Shown one piece after another: positions 1 through 8,153 of a stretch of DNA of 64,000 nt. Both the position numbers and the translations under genes were made by a program. Within the stretch, counting starts at the first letter, position 1. Each line of letters starts with the position of its first letter. The notes under the pieces were generated by a model, which worked only from the letters and a program-made list of their open reading frames with translations, was not told the DNA's origin and ran no database searches. The stretch comes from Pseudomonas fluorescens (GTDB lineage: Bacteria; Pseudomonadota; Gammaproteobacteria; Pseudomonadales; Pseudomonadaceae), in the NCBI GenBank assembly GCA_902825215.1, contig LR782234.1, positions 2,108,001 through 2,172,000 of the forward strand. The letters are read 5' to 3'.

Positions 1-43
1 CCTCCGAGCCGACCAATCCCCCACTGATGTACCCGGTCCAAAT

Positions 44-68
44 GTGGGAGCGAGCCTGCTCGCGAAAG
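44..68. repeat. REP palindrome (single)
   Basis: A 25-base Pseudomonas REP unit with the core GCGAGCCTGCTCGC, which recurs many times in this window in both orientations. It lies upstream of the leader of the DUF6124 gene. No coding sense. Confidence 0.8.
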
Positions 69-240
69 CTCTCGTTCAAACGACATCAAAACCAACCAGC
101 CTGTCAGAGGTGATCCCAGCACTTAAACATCATCGGATGGCCGCGTTTAAACTACACGAGCCGTTACTCCATAACGGCTACAACTCCTTGCGCCATTACC
201 TACGCCTACGCCAGAATCCGCCGGCTTACACGGCTATGGG

Positions 241-460
241 TCGGGCTATATCGTTTGTCGGTCACTGCAAATCAGTGATCGGGTTTGGTAGCCCGTCTGT
301 AATAGCCGTGTGGCGACACCTGATTGAAGCTTCTCTATCGAGGCTTGATTTATGGTGGTCATGCGTGGGGCTCACTTGTGAGCGCCGGGTTCCTATTGCA
401 GCCGGTCTACCAACCCGCGTATGGCCACCACCCACTCGTTTGGTAGCGAGCGTGATGGCT
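241..460 (+). ncRNA. Structured leader of the DUF6124 gene, possibly a C4-like antisense RNA
   Basis: Bases 1-487 have no convincing gene. From about 241 there are several short hairpins: GGG-TTTGGTA-GCCC near 281-294, GCTCAC-TTGTGAGC near 370-383, and CTCG-TTTGGTAG-CGAG at 435-450. The segment CTACCAACCC at 407-416 can pair with either TTTGGTAG copy (284-291 or 439-446), so the pairings exclude one another, as in an attenuator or antisense-type RNA. The second TTTGGTAG hairpin lies 25 bases before the ribosome binding site (AGGAG at 475-479). The layout recalls C4-type antisense RNAs, but that identity is only a guess. Confidence 0.35.
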
Positions 461-487
461 TCCCAAACTGCGATAGGAGTTTCATCC

Positions 488-853
488 ATGTTCAAAATCA
501 CACCCAACCCACCCGTCACCGACCAAATCCCCCACGACCCAGCGCTGACCCCGCAAAAGGTCAAAGAAGCCACCGACCGCGCGCTCGATTACTATCTCAA
601 GCCCGAAGACCTGGCGGCCGCGCCAACCTCGCCAAAAAATCGCCCGGTCTATCTCGTCGACCCGACGCTGGATGACGAAACCCTGCTGGTGGAGGCGAGC
701 GCGTCGCTTTCATATGCCCATGCCATGGCCGGCAACATCGCCCATTCCATTGGCGGCCCGGAGCGTAAACCGCTGCTGGCGCTGCAACAGGTGATCATGC
801 TGAACGAGCTGTTGGTCAATCGACTGTTGGATAAGCTGAAGTTGCCTCAATAA
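488..853 (+). CDS. DUF6124 family protein
   Basis: A 121-residue protein starting MFKITPNPP, with the family pattern RALDYYL near residue 35, a DETLLVEAS segment in the middle and a C-terminal helix IMLNELLVNRLLDKL. This matches the Pseudomonas-specific DUF6124 family in length and layout; its function is unknown. The ATG at 488 was chosen over the far upstream start at 44 because AGGAG lies 8 bases before it and because the upstream part is REP and hairpin DNA. No signal peptide or membrane segment is seen. It stands alone, preceded by an unusually structured leader and followed by REP DNA. Confidence 0.85.
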   Translation: MFKITPNPPVTDQIPHDPALTPQKVKEATDRALDYYLKPEDLAAAPTSPKNRPVYLVDPTLDDETLLVEASASLSYAHAMAGNIAHSIGGPERKPLLALQQVIMLNELLVNRLLDKLKLPQ

Positions 854-870
854 TTTCGCTGACTGTTATG

Positions 871-970
871 GCCTCTTCGCGAGCAGGCTCGCTCCCACGG
901 GGATTGTCGTCGGACACAAATCTGTGATCCCACTACGTTCTAAAATAGGAGCGAGCCCTGCTCGCGAAGG
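871..970. repeat. Inverted REP pair (BIME-like)
   Basis: Two REP units in opposite orientation, about 871-902 (CTTCGCGAGCAGGCTCGCTCC) and 948-970, with about 45 bases between. The second has an extra C in its core (GAGCCCTGCTC). It fills the gap between the DUF6124 gene and the toxin gene. Confidence 0.8.
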
Positions 971-1006
971 TGGTCTGCCAAGCACTATGAATTTCAGACA
1001 CGCAAT

Positions 1007-1039
1007 AAAAAAACCGGAAGCTTTCGCTACCCGGTTTTG
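1007..1039 (-). terminator. Rho-independent terminator of the toxin operon
   Basis: On the minus strand a stem CCGG(G)...CCGG flanked by AAAA/TTTT is followed by a run of seven T. It lies about 107 bases after the stop codon of the minus-strand YafO-like toxin gene. Confidence 0.7.
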
Positions 1040-1145
1040 CAGGATCAAATGATCGCAGCCTGCCACAGCCCTTACAGATCATCGGCATGGACGGTGCGCA
1101 GGTAGCGATCTTTCGCTTGTTGCTGGTCTCGATTAGCGCTTTGAT

Positions 1146-1565
1146 TCACAAATCATCCAGATCGGGAAAGATAATCCTGCCTAATGCCCAGGGTTCAACG
1201 ATTTCACAATGCACGGTGCGCAGAAATGACCCCCACTCGCTTCGGTTATGGGCATCCGGGCCGGTGATTGTCAGTAGCAAGTACTCATCCCGAAAAGCGT
1301 CATAGGCATAAATCAGCCAAAAGTCATTGTCAGTATCATTAACCAATGCTGTCCGGTAATACTGGCGATTTATTTTTGCCCATCGAGTCTGCAGTGACTT
1401 TGTACTGGCAAGGTGGATGTGGTGCATGTCGCTCAGATCGAGTCGTTCATCCCGCCCGAAAATGGCAGGTAATTCATCGCAAATTTTGTAGTTGTAGAAG
1501 TGTGCAGCGAAGTTTTGCCAGTTATTGATTCGTTCAAAAAGTGCAGAAATTTTGATGGCTGGCAT
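1146..1565 (-). CDS. YafO-family type II toxin (ribosome-dependent mRNA interferase)
   Basis: A 139-residue protein similar to E. coli YafO. The shared signature is YKICDELPAIFGRD followed by HIHLA (residues about 25-52), which corresponds to YKRDGVLPDIFGRD...HIHLA in YafO; the length is close to the 132 residues of YafO. YafO is a translation-dependent RNA-cleaving toxin that binds the 50S ribosome. The gene starts six bases after the stop of a very small upstream gene, the expected place for an antitoxin, and a terminator follows. The match was read by eye from one motif region, so family membership is good but activity is inferred. Confidence 0.75.
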   Translation of the reverse strand: MPAIKISALFERINNWQNFAAHFYNYKICDELPAIFGRDERLDLSDMHHIHLASTKSLQTRWAKINRQYYRTALVNDTDNDFWLIYAYDAFRDEYLLLTITGPDAHNRSEWGSFLRTVHCEIVEPWALGRIIFPDLDDL

Positions 1566-1571
1566 CCAGGC

Positions 1572-1718
1572 CTACTTTGTAATAGGTAGCCTGCCAGTGA
1601 TCACAAATTTATCGAACACTTTCTGCCCATCACGCGCGGCTTGCCGAACATCAAGGAATGTCAGTTCTTCACGGACTGCCTTTTTGCTGGGTTTGTCGGT
1701 TTTTCGAGTGGTGGCCAT
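1572..1718 (-). CDS. Putative small antitoxin partner of the YafO-like toxin
   Basis: A 48-residue lysine-rich protein starting MATTRKTDKPSKKAV, with a predicted helical middle (EELTFLDVRQAARDGQKVFDK). The ATG at 1718 has GGAGG a few bases upstream; an upstream ATG at 1745 lacks a clear site. It does not look like YafN, the normal partner of YafO, which is a Phd/YefM-type protein of about 97 residues. Only its position, six bases before the toxin gene on the same strand, suggests an antitoxin role. It could also be a truncated antitoxin or an unrelated leader gene. Confidence 0.55.
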   Translation of the reverse strand: MATTRKTDKPSKKAVREELTFLDVRQAARDGQKVFDKFVITGRLPITK

Positions 1719-1880
1719 CGGAGCCTCCGAAGGATGTGTATTCATGCTGACCAGCTTATGTGAATAAGTTTTGACCGGCAAACGATAGAACCTTGCCTCA
1801 ACGAGCACCAGTCGGCGCATTCTGGGCGAGTTGTAGGCAGTGTCGGCATTGCTTGAGTGAGATCGTCGTCGGCAGAGAAG

Positions 1881-1985
1881 GCCTCTTCGCGAGCAGGCTC
1901 GCTCCTACAAGGGATCGTGACCGGGTACATAAACCTGTGATCACCGCAGATCCAATGTAGGCCTTCGCCTGTTCGCGATGACGAT
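1881..1985. repeat. REP unit plus degenerate copy
   Basis: A REP unit at about 1881-1913 and a decayed partner at about 1957-1985 (CCTTCGCCTGTTCGCGA). Together with the terminator at 2016-2046 they account for most of the 345-base gap between the antitoxin gene and the chemoreceptor gene. I see no gene there. Confidence 0.65.
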
Positions 1986-2010
1986 CTGCCGGCGACCAAA
2001 AATCCCAGAT

Positions 2011-2047
2011 CAAAAAAAACCCGGAAGCTCACGCCGTCCGGGTTTTT
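2011..2047 (-). terminator. Rho-independent terminator after the Aer-like gene
   Basis: The minus strand has stem AAACCCGGA...TCCGGGTTT with a 12-base loop, followed by eight T in total, 17 bases after the stop codon of the chemoreceptor gene. The stem is flanked by A and T runs, so it could work in both directions. Confidence 0.85.
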
Positions 2048-2063
2048 AATTCCAGCCTACCAA

Positions 2064-3629
2064 TCAGCGATTAAACCGCTCCACCAACGAATACTGCGTA
2101 TTCGCCGTCTTGGTCAGCTCTTCACTCAGCAACGCCGAGTTGTGCGCCTGTTCCGAGGTCTGGTCCGCCAGTTCCGAGATGTTGCTGATGTTGCGGCTGA
2201 TCTCTTCAGCCACCGCGCTCTGCTCTTCGGTTGCCGCTGCGATCTGCGTGGTCATGTCGGTGATGTTGGCCACCGCTTCGCTGATGCCGACCAGTGCCTG
2301 ATCCGCTTCCAATACCCGCGCGACACCTTCTTCGGCCTGGCGATGGCCGGCTTCCATGGTTTGTACGGCGCTGGAGGCGGTCTGCTGCAGCTTGGCGATC
2401 AGCGCATGAATCTGCCCGGTCGATTCGCTGGTGCGTTGCGCCAGTTGACGGACTTCGTCGGCGACGACTGCGAAGCCACGGCCCATCTCGCCGGCACGCG
2501 CCGCTTCGATGGCGGCGTTGAGGGCGAGCAGGTTGGTCTGGTCGGCGATGCCTTTGATCACGTCGACCACGCCGCCGATTTCGTCGCTGTCCTTGGCCAG
2601 TTGCGTCACGGTCAGGCCGGTTTCGCCGACGACCACCGACAGGCGCTGAATGGCTTCGCGGGTTTCCCCGGCGATGTCGCGGCCGCGACCGGTCAGGCGG
2701 TTGGCTTCCTGGGTGGCGTCAGCGGTGCGTTGTACATGGCTGGCGACTTCCTGGGTGGTGGCGGCCATTTGGTTGACGGCGGTGGCGACCTGTTCGGTTT
2801 CCACGCGCTGGCGTTCCAGACCGGTCGAGCTGTTGTGCGCCAGGGCGTCGGACTGCTTGGCCTGATCGGTCAGGTGTTCGGCGGTGTCCTGCAGGCGGGT
2901 CAGGCAGGTTTTCAGGCGCGCTTCCTGGCTGAGGATCGACATTTCCAGACGCGCCTGCGCACCGCGGCTGTCGGTGTACATCTGCGCGATCAGCGGGTCG
3001 GAAGTGGTCTGCTCGGCCAGGCGCAGCAGGCGCTTGAGCCCGCGTTGCTGCCATTGCAGGCCCATCAGGCCCAGCGGCACCGACAGCGCGGCGGCGAGGG
3101 CAAAGCCCCACTGCGAGGTCAGGGTCGCGCCGATCATGAAGCTCAACTGGCTGACCAGAATGAACGGCAGCCAGTCCTGCAGGATCGGCAGCCATTTATC
3201 GGTCGATGGAATGGCCGACTTGCCCTGGTTGATGCGTTGGTAGAGCGCTTCGGCACGGCGGATCTGTTCGGCGGTGGGCTTGACGCGCACCGACTCGTAA
3301 CCGATCACCTGGCTGCCATCAAACACCGGTGTGACGTAAGCATTCACCCAATAATGGTCACCGGATTTGCAGCGATTCTTGACAATGCCCATCCATGGCA
3401 AGCCTTGTTTCAGTGTGCCCCACATGTGCGAAAACACCGCCGACGGCACGTCAGGGTGACGGACCAGATTGTGCGGCGCCCGGATCAGCTCCTCACGCGA
3501 AAACCCGCTGATCTCGACGAAAGCGTCGTTGCAGTAGGTGATCACGCCCTTGGCGTCGGTTGTGGAAATCAACCGCTGCTGAGCCGGGAAAGTCCGTTCG
3601 CGTTGTGTGATGGGCTGGTTATTACGCAT
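2064..3629 (-). CDS. aer: Aer-like PAS-domain methyl-accepting chemotaxis protein
   Basis: A 521-residue energy or redox taxis receptor. The N-terminal PAS domain (residues about 1-130) has the Aer pattern ([14 protein letters not shown], then LVRHPDVP), expected to bind FAD. Two closely spaced membrane segments lie around 155-200. The C-terminal cytoplasmic signalling domain has the hairpin tip [19 protein letters not shown] that contacts CheA and CheW. It has no periplasmic sensor domain, as is usual for Aer. The ATG at 3629 was chosen over a TTG at 3638 because pseudomonad Aer proteins begin MRNNQP. It is monocistronic with its own terminator. Confidence 0.9.
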   Translation of the reverse strand: MRNNQPITQRERTFPAQQRLISTTDAKGVITYCNDAFVEISGFSREELIRAPHNLVRHPDVPSAVFSHMWGTLKQGLPWMGIVKNRCKSGDHYWVNAYVTPVFDGSQVIGYESVRVKPTAEQIRRAEALYQRINQGKSAIPSTDKWLPILQDWLPFILVSQLSFMIGATLTSQWGFALAAALSVPLGLMGLQWQQRGLKRLLRLAEQTTSDPLIAQMYTDSRGAQARLEMSILSQEARLKTCLTRLQDTAEHLTDQAKQSDALAHNSSTGLERQRVETEQVATAVNQMAATTQEVASHVQRTADATQEANRLTGRGRDIAGETREAIQRLSVVVGETGLTVTQLAKDSDEIGGVVDVIKGIADQTNLLALNAAIEAARAGEMGRGFAVVADEVRQLAQRTSESTGQIHALIAKLQQTASSAVQTMEAGHRQAEEGVARVLEADQALVGISEAVANITDMTTQIAAATEEQSAVAEEISRNISNISELADQTSEQAHNSALLSEELTKTANTQYSLVERFNR

Positions 3630-3730
3630 GTTGTTCAATCCGCAAGGCTTTGAAAGGTTGTCGGCGCTGACAGGTTTTTATTGAAGTTTTTTTTCAGATT
3701 TAAGTACGCCGTCGCAAAACGGCGCTTGCG

Positions 3731-4522
3731 TCAACTGGCCAGCATCGGATAGGTGAACAAACCGAAGTGCAGCAGGTTCAGGCCGAAATGCGTGGCGATC
3801 GCCGCGCCAAGACCGCCGAAACGGTAGGCCAGACCATAGCCGACCCCCGCCAGCCCTGCCAGTAACACCCAGGTCCAGCCGGCACCGACATGCGCCAGGC
3901 CAAACAGCAGCGAGGCCAGCAGCAGAGCGAGGTTTTCGCCGTAAGGCAGGTGTTGCAAGCGACGGCTGAGGCCGCCCTGTATATAGCCGCGAAACAACGC
4001 TTCCTCGACCAGCGTCACCAGCAACAGATTGTTCAGCACCCACAGCCAGGCGTGATCCGGCCACTTCGGCGCCCAGGCGATGATGCCGAGCAACAGCGCG
4101 CCGCCGAGGGCGAGCACGGCGCAGAGCGTCAGCGCCAGGGCCGTGGCGTAAACGCTCAGACGCAATGCACGTCGCCCGACAATCCATGGGCATACCAGCA
4201 ATAGCCAGAAGCCCGCCAGCGGTTTGTCCAGATTCAGGTACATCGAGAAGGGCACGGCGTTGTCGGTGAAACGCTGGGGGTCAATGACCCGTCCGTTGGC
4301 GAAGCCCGGTAGCCAGTGCAGCGCCAGCGCGAGGGCCAATACGATAAACAAGCCATGGCCGAGAAAACGTGCGACCGGTACCTGTTGCTGGCGAACCGCG
4401 AACCCGGCGAATACCAGCAGCGCCACTGAGATCAGTGCCAGCCAGCCGAGCTGACCGTGGCTCAGTGCCCATCCATAACCGAGGCTGAGTAGCGCAAGAT
4501 AGAGCCATGGCAGAGCCTTCAT
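3731..4522 (-). CDS. CPBP-family intramembrane glutamic endopeptidase
   Basis: A 263-residue very hydrophobic protein with about seven or eight membrane segments. The CPBP (Abi/CAAX) signature is complete: EEALFRG at residues 173-179, then FGLAHVG near 211, and HFGLNLLH near 247, giving the catalytic glutamate pair and the two histidine/asparagine motifs. Such proteases cut within membranes; the substrate here cannot be inferred. The gene is alone, between the chemoreceptor gene and a REP pair. Confidence 0.85.
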   Translation of the reverse strand: MKALPWLYLALLSLGYGWALSHGQLGWLALISVALLVFAGFAVRQQQVPVARFLGHGLFIVLALALALHWLPGFANGRVIDPQRFTDNAVPFSMYLNLDKPLAGFWLLLVCPWIVGRRALRLSVYATALALTLCAVLALGGALLLGIIAWAPKWPDHAWLWVLNNLLLVTLVEEALFRGYIQGGLSRRLQHLPYGENLALLLASLLFGLAHVGAGWTWVLLAGLAGVGYGLAYRFGGLGAAIATHFGLNLLHFGLFTYPMLAS

Positions 4523-4640
4523 CGAAAAATCCTTGTGCGAGTTTTGTCGAAGGGCTTTCTACACGGGCGGGGGGGAGGGGACAAGTGAAGGTGTGGCCGT
4601 AAAACGGGACAGATAGCAAACCTGAGCATGGCCGGATTCC

Positions 4641-4730
4641 CTGTGGGAGCTGGCTTGCCAGCGATTAAGCCGTCCAGCCGACATTTCATCGACTGGACCA
4701 TTGCTATCGCTGGCAAGCCAGCTCCCACAG
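4641..4730. repeat. Inverted REP pair of a second subtype
   Basis: Two near-perfect inverted arms (CTGTGGGAGCTGGCTTGCCA and its complement) with a roughly 35-base spacer. The core GCTGGCTTGCCAGC differs from the GAGCCTGCTC type elsewhere, so at least two REP subtypes occur in the window. It lies between the convergent ends of the CPBP and inhA region. Confidence 0.85.
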
Positions 4731-4749
4731 GTTTTGTGTCCAACGGAAT

Positions 4750-5436
4750 CTAGCGCATGTTGAGCCTGGCCGCCGCGCGCTCGGTAATCTCCGTGCGCAA
4801 CTTCAACGAAGGCGCGGCGCGCAGGCGGGCTTCATCGACGATCGCACTCGGCGCACTGTCCGGGCTGCCCGCGTTGAACGGTGGCGCCGGCGCATATTCC
4901 AGCTGCAACTGCACCAGTTGTGCGGTATCCGCCCCCACCAGTTCGGCCGCCAGTACCAAGGCAAAATCGATTCCGGCGGTAATCCCGCCACCGGTAAACA
5001 GATTGCCGTCGCGCACCACCCGGTCCTTCACCGCAATCGCGCCCAGCGTCGGCAGCAAATCGTGATACGCCCAGTGGGTGGTCGCACGTTTGCCTTGCAA
5101 CAGACCCGCCGCGCCGAGCACCAGCGAACCGGTGCAAACGGAGGTCACGTAACGCGCCTGCGCTGCCTGGCGTTTGATGAAATTCAGGGTTTGCTCATCT
5201 TCCATCAGCGGCCCGACGCCGCCACCGCCGGGCACGCAGATCACATCCAGATCCGGGCAGTCCTCGAACGTGGTGGTCGGTTTCAGCAGCAGGCCGGTGC
5301 TGGCGGTGACCGGCATCAAATCCTTCCAGACCAGATGCACCTGCACCCCCGGCAGCGAGGCGAGTACGTCATAAGGGCCAGTCAGGTCGAGTTGCTGAAC
5401 CTGGGGAAACAACAGAAAACCGATCTGCAAAGTCAT
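4750..5436 (-). CDS. inhA: Isonitrile hydratase (DJ-1/PfpI superfamily)
   Basis: A 228-residue protein with the same length and near-identical sequence pattern as Pseudomonas putida InhA: QIGFLLFP at the N-terminus, LTGPYDVLASLP, SVCTGSLVLGAAGLL and TGGGITAGIDFAL. InhA hydrates isonitriles to N-substituted formamides, and its catalytic cysteine is residue 101; here Cys is residue 101 in SVCTGS. The ATG at 5436 gives exactly this length; a second ATG five codons upstream is possible. It is cytoplasmic, with no signal peptide. It is divergent from a GlxA-type regulator across 90 bases, which suggests that regulator controls it. Confidence 0.9.
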   Translation of the reverse strand: MTLQIGFLLFPQVQQLDLTGPYDVLASLPGVQVHLVWKDLMPVTASTGLLLKPTTTFEDCPDLDVICVPGGGGVGPLMEDEQTLNFIKRQAAQARYVTSVCTGSLVLGAAGLLQGKRATTHWAYHDLLPTLGAIAVKDRVVRDGNLFTGGGITAGIDFALVLAAELVGADTAQLVQLQLEYAPAPPFNAGSPDSAPSAIVDEARLRAAPSLKLRTEITERAAARLNMR

Positions 5437-5526
5437 CGTGCTTACTCTCATGATAGGGCTGGACGGCTTCACTGTAGGCGCGTAGGTTCTGGCGCATACG
5501 CCAATCACCCCACGAATTACGCCAAT

Positions 5527-6510
5527 ATGCCTAAAGCCATTCATGTTCTCGCGTTTGCCAACATGCAGATCCTCGACGTCACCGGGCCGTTGCAGGTGTT
5601 CGCCTCGGCGAACGATCTGGCTCGCCAGCGCGGGATGCCGGTGCCCTATGCGCCAACGGTGATTGCCAGCGGCGGCGGGGCGGTGATGTCGTCGGCGGGT
5701 TTGGCGGTGTTGGCCGAACCCTTGCCGAGCGAGCCGAGCGATACTTTGATCATTGCCGGTGGTTGGGGCATTTATCCCGCCGCTGAAGATCTGCAACTGG
5801 TCGATTGGGTGCGCCAGCACGGTAATCATTGCCGGCGCGTGGCTTCGGTGTGCACCGGCGCGTTTCTCCTTGCCGCCAGCGGCTGGCTCGACGGCCGCCG
5901 CGTGGTAACCCACTGGACGCGCTGCGAGCAACTGGCGCAGCAGCACCCGAATCTGCACGTCGAAGCCAACCCGATCTTCATCAATGACGGCCCGGTCTGG
6001 ACCTCGGCGGGCGTCACCGCCGGCATCGATCTGGCCTTGGCGATGGTCGAAGAAGACCTTGGCCGAGACATCGCCCTCGACGTCGCCCGGCATCTGGTGG
6101 TGTTCCTCAAGCGTCCCGGCGGTCAATCACAATTCAGCGTGACGCTGTCGTTGCAAAATCAGGGCAACCGTTTCGACGAACTGCACGCCTGGATCGCCGA
6201 GAACCTGACCTGCGACCTCGGCATCCCGACCCTCGCCGAACAGGCCGGCATGAGCGAACGCAGCTTCGTGCGCCACTACCGCGCCGATACTGGCCAGACC
6301 CCGGCCCGCGCCATCGAACTGATCCGCGTCGAAACCGCGCGACGGCTGCTCAGCGACAGCGCTTTGCCGGTGAAACGCATCGCCGCCCATTGCGGATTTG
6401 GCAGTGAGGAGACGCTACGGCGCAGTTTCCTGCGTGCCATTGGCGTCACGCCGCAGGCGTATCGCGAGCGGTTTTCGCTCAGCGCTGCAGCAGATCCAGC
6501 AATGCCTTGA
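5527..6510 (+). CDS. GlxA-type AraC-family regulator with DJ-1 domain
   Basis: A 327-residue transcription factor. Residues about 1-190 form a DJ-1/PfpI-like domain (LDVTGPLQVFASAN, SVCTGAFLLAASGWL, AGVTAGIDLAL). Residues about 215-320 form an AraC double helix-turn-helix (LAEQAGMSERSFVRHYRADTG and IAAHCGFGSEETLRRSF, followed by G-TPQAYRERF). The sensor domain resembles InhA next door, so both may have arisen from one ancestor, and the regulator may sense a related compound. Its last 32 bases overlap the end of the convergent hydrolase gene. Confidence 0.9.
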   Translation: MPKAIHVLAFANMQILDVTGPLQVFASANDLARQRGMPVPYAPTVIASGGGAVMSSAGLAVLAEPLPSEPSDTLIIAGGWGIYPAAEDLQLVDWVRQHGNHCRRVASVCTGAFLLAASGWLDGRRVVTHWTRCEQLAQQHPNLHVEANPIFINDGPVWTSAGVTAGIDLALAMVEEDLGRDIALDVARHLVVFLKRPGGQSQFSVTLSLQNQGNRFDELHAWIAENLTCDLGIPTLAEQAGMSERSFVRHYRADTGQTPARAIELIRVETARRLLSDSALPVKRIAAHCGFGSEETLRRSFLRAIGVTPQAYRERFSLSAAADPAMP

Positions 6511-7366
6511 GGATTTGCTGCGGCGCTTCCTCGGGAATGTTGTGGCCGACCCCGGCCAAAATCCGCCGCTCATAAAAGCCGCTGAAATGTTCGGCATCCG
6601 CATCAATAACCGCAGGCGGGCCAACGCCATCGTCGGCGCCGCACAGCGAAATGGTCGGAATGCTGATCATCGGTTGTTTCGCAAGCGCCTCTTCCATCCA
6701 CTCCAGTGCCGGATCGCCCGAAGCGTAGCCGAAGCGATGCCGGTAGGAATGAATCGCCACGTCGACAAAATCAGGATTATCAAAAGCCGTCGCGGTCAGC
6801 GAGTAGCGCTCCTCCCTTCGCGACCACGTCGGCGACCACAGCCGCCAGAGCAACTGGCACAACTGCCGACGGTTTTGCCTCAGCCCCTCGGCGCCACGCG
6901 GCGTGTGGAAGTAGTACTGATACCAGAGCCGATGCTCGTCTTCGGGATCCAGCGGCTGATTCGAATGGGCGATGTCCTGCACGAGGTAGCCGTCGCCGCT
7001 GACCAATCCGCGCACCCGTGCCGGATAGAGCGCCGCGACAATGCACGCCGCCCGACCGCCCCAGTCATAACCGCCAAGCGTTGCCTGATCGATGCCCAGC
7101 GCGTCCATCAGATCGAGCAAGTCCTGCGCGATCGCGGCTTGCTGGCCTGAGCGCAGCGTCTGCTCACTGTTGAAGCGGGTCGGCCCATAGCCGCGCAAGT
7201 ACGGCACGATCACGCGGTAGCCGTGTGCGGCAAGCGCCGGGGCGACGTCGTCGAAGGCGCGCGGCGAATAGGGAAAGCCGTGGAGCAGAATCACTGCGGC
7301 GCCGTTTTCCGGGCCATGCTGTTCGTAGGCGATGGTCAGGGTTGGGGTAAGCACGGTCTCGATCAT
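6479..7366 (-). CDS. Alpha/beta hydrolase, epoxide hydrolase/haloalkane dehalogenase-like
   Basis: A 295-residue alpha/beta-fold hydrolase. It has the oxyanion motif HGFP near residue 29 and nucleophile elbow GGYDWGG, with Asp101 as nucleophile instead of Ser; this is typical of epoxide hydrolases and haloalkane or haloacetate dehalogenases. The catalytic His is in GVGHNIPEE near the C-terminus. The ATG at 7366 has GGAG nine bases upstream; a longer start at 7396 lacks one. It converges on the GlxA-type regulator with a 32-base overlap of coding ends. The substrate cannot be told from the sequence. Confidence 0.85.
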   Translation of the reverse strand: MIETVLTPTLTIAYEQHGPENGAAVILLHGFPYSPRAFDDVAPALAAHGYRVIVPYLRGYGPTRFNSEQTLRSGQQAAIAQDLLDLMDALGIDQATLGGYDWGGRAACIVAALYPARVRGLVSGDGYLVQDIAHSNQPLDPEDEHRLWYQYYFHTPRGAEGLRQNRRQLCQLLWRLWSPTWSRREERYSLTATAFDNPDFVDVAIHSYRHRFGYASGDPALEWMEEALAKQPMISIPTISLCGADDGVGPPAVIDADAEHFSGFYERRILAGVGHNIPEEAPQQILKALLDLLQR

Positions 7367-7454
7367 GATTAACCACTCCGTTTGAATCGCATTCAAGAGC
7401 TCTGGACTCGCGATCAGACAGCCCGGCTCAACTCAACCGACGAGACGCCAGGCG

Positions 7455-7844
7455 CTAAGCCTCGACTTCCGCCACCTGATTGAAATACTTCGCCCGCTCC
7501 GGCGTGAACGTCACCTTCATTTTCGTTCGCGAGCACGTCAGCGAGCGCTCGACGCTCAAATCAATGTCCAGATCCTCGCCGCGCAGCCCTTGCCACTGCG
7601 CCAGATATTTCAGCGAGCCGTATTTTTCGTTTTTCTTCAGGCTGCGACTGACGCCACCCTTCCAGCCGAGGACCGGCAGTTCACCGGCCACGCAGCGTTG
7701 AGCCAGTTCGGGAAAGCGTGCGGCGCGCTGGCGGCCGACTTCCCAGCATTTGATCAGGCCTTGGTCAGAGTCTTCCCAGAGCTGGCCGCGGGTCAGGCCG
7801 GTGCGAAGAGGGGAGTCGATGCTGCGCTGGATGTGTCGGGACAT
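7455..7844 (-). CDS. Conserved Pseudomonas protein of unknown function
   Basis: A 129-residue basic protein starting MSRHIQRSIDSPLRTG. The ATG at 7844 has AAGGA eight bases upstream; the ORF extends to 7955 but the extra residues look non-coding (proline/serine-rich). No signal peptide, membrane helix or motif I can name. The C-terminal half is rich in charged residues (KKNEKYGSLKY, RTKMKVTFTPERAKYF). It is followed 88 bases on by the hydrolase gene on the same strand, so co-transcription is possible but not shown. Confidence 0.65.
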   Translation of the reverse strand: MSRHIQRSIDSPLRTGLTRGQLWEDSDQGLIKCWEVGRQRAARFPELAQRCVAGELPVLGWKGGVSRSLKKNEKYGSLKYLAQWQGLRGEDLDIDLSVERSLTCSRTKMKVTFTPERAKYFNQVAEVEA

Positions 7845-8153
7845 TCTGCTTCCTTGAATTCGGGTTTTGTTGGACAGCTCCGCTGTGCCCGTTGCGCTGG
7901 ATGTTAGGGGCGGATGTGACGGCTGGCAACAAGGTATTTCGGGGTGTAAGTGCAAGTTACCGAGGCAGCTTTGCCAGCGATTTGTCGGGTTTCATACGCC
8001 GTGGTTTTACACAAACTGTCGCTGGAAGTAACCGCTGCGGGCGGCAGCGGTGACTGGGGGCGCTTGCATATGTTGATCGAGTGTAGGACGGACTTCGACA
8101 AAACGCGTTTAACCTGCGATTCGTCTGACGGACTCTGGCGAATAATCGGCGGG
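7845..8153. other. Intergenic region without a gene
   Basis: No coding frame looks real. There is one 8-bp inverted repeat (ACCGCTGC, 8031-8038, with GCAGCGGT, 8044-8051) just after the GH15 gene on the minus strand, without a T-run. It may help end that transcript. The promoter of the small unknown gene must lie in the left part. Confidence 0.5.

Noticed and set aside
2142..3653. 503-codon plus-strand frame opposite the chemoreceptor, and 754 codons opposite fpvA (43237-45501)
   Set aside because: Both are GC-bias shadows of well-recognised genes on the other strand.
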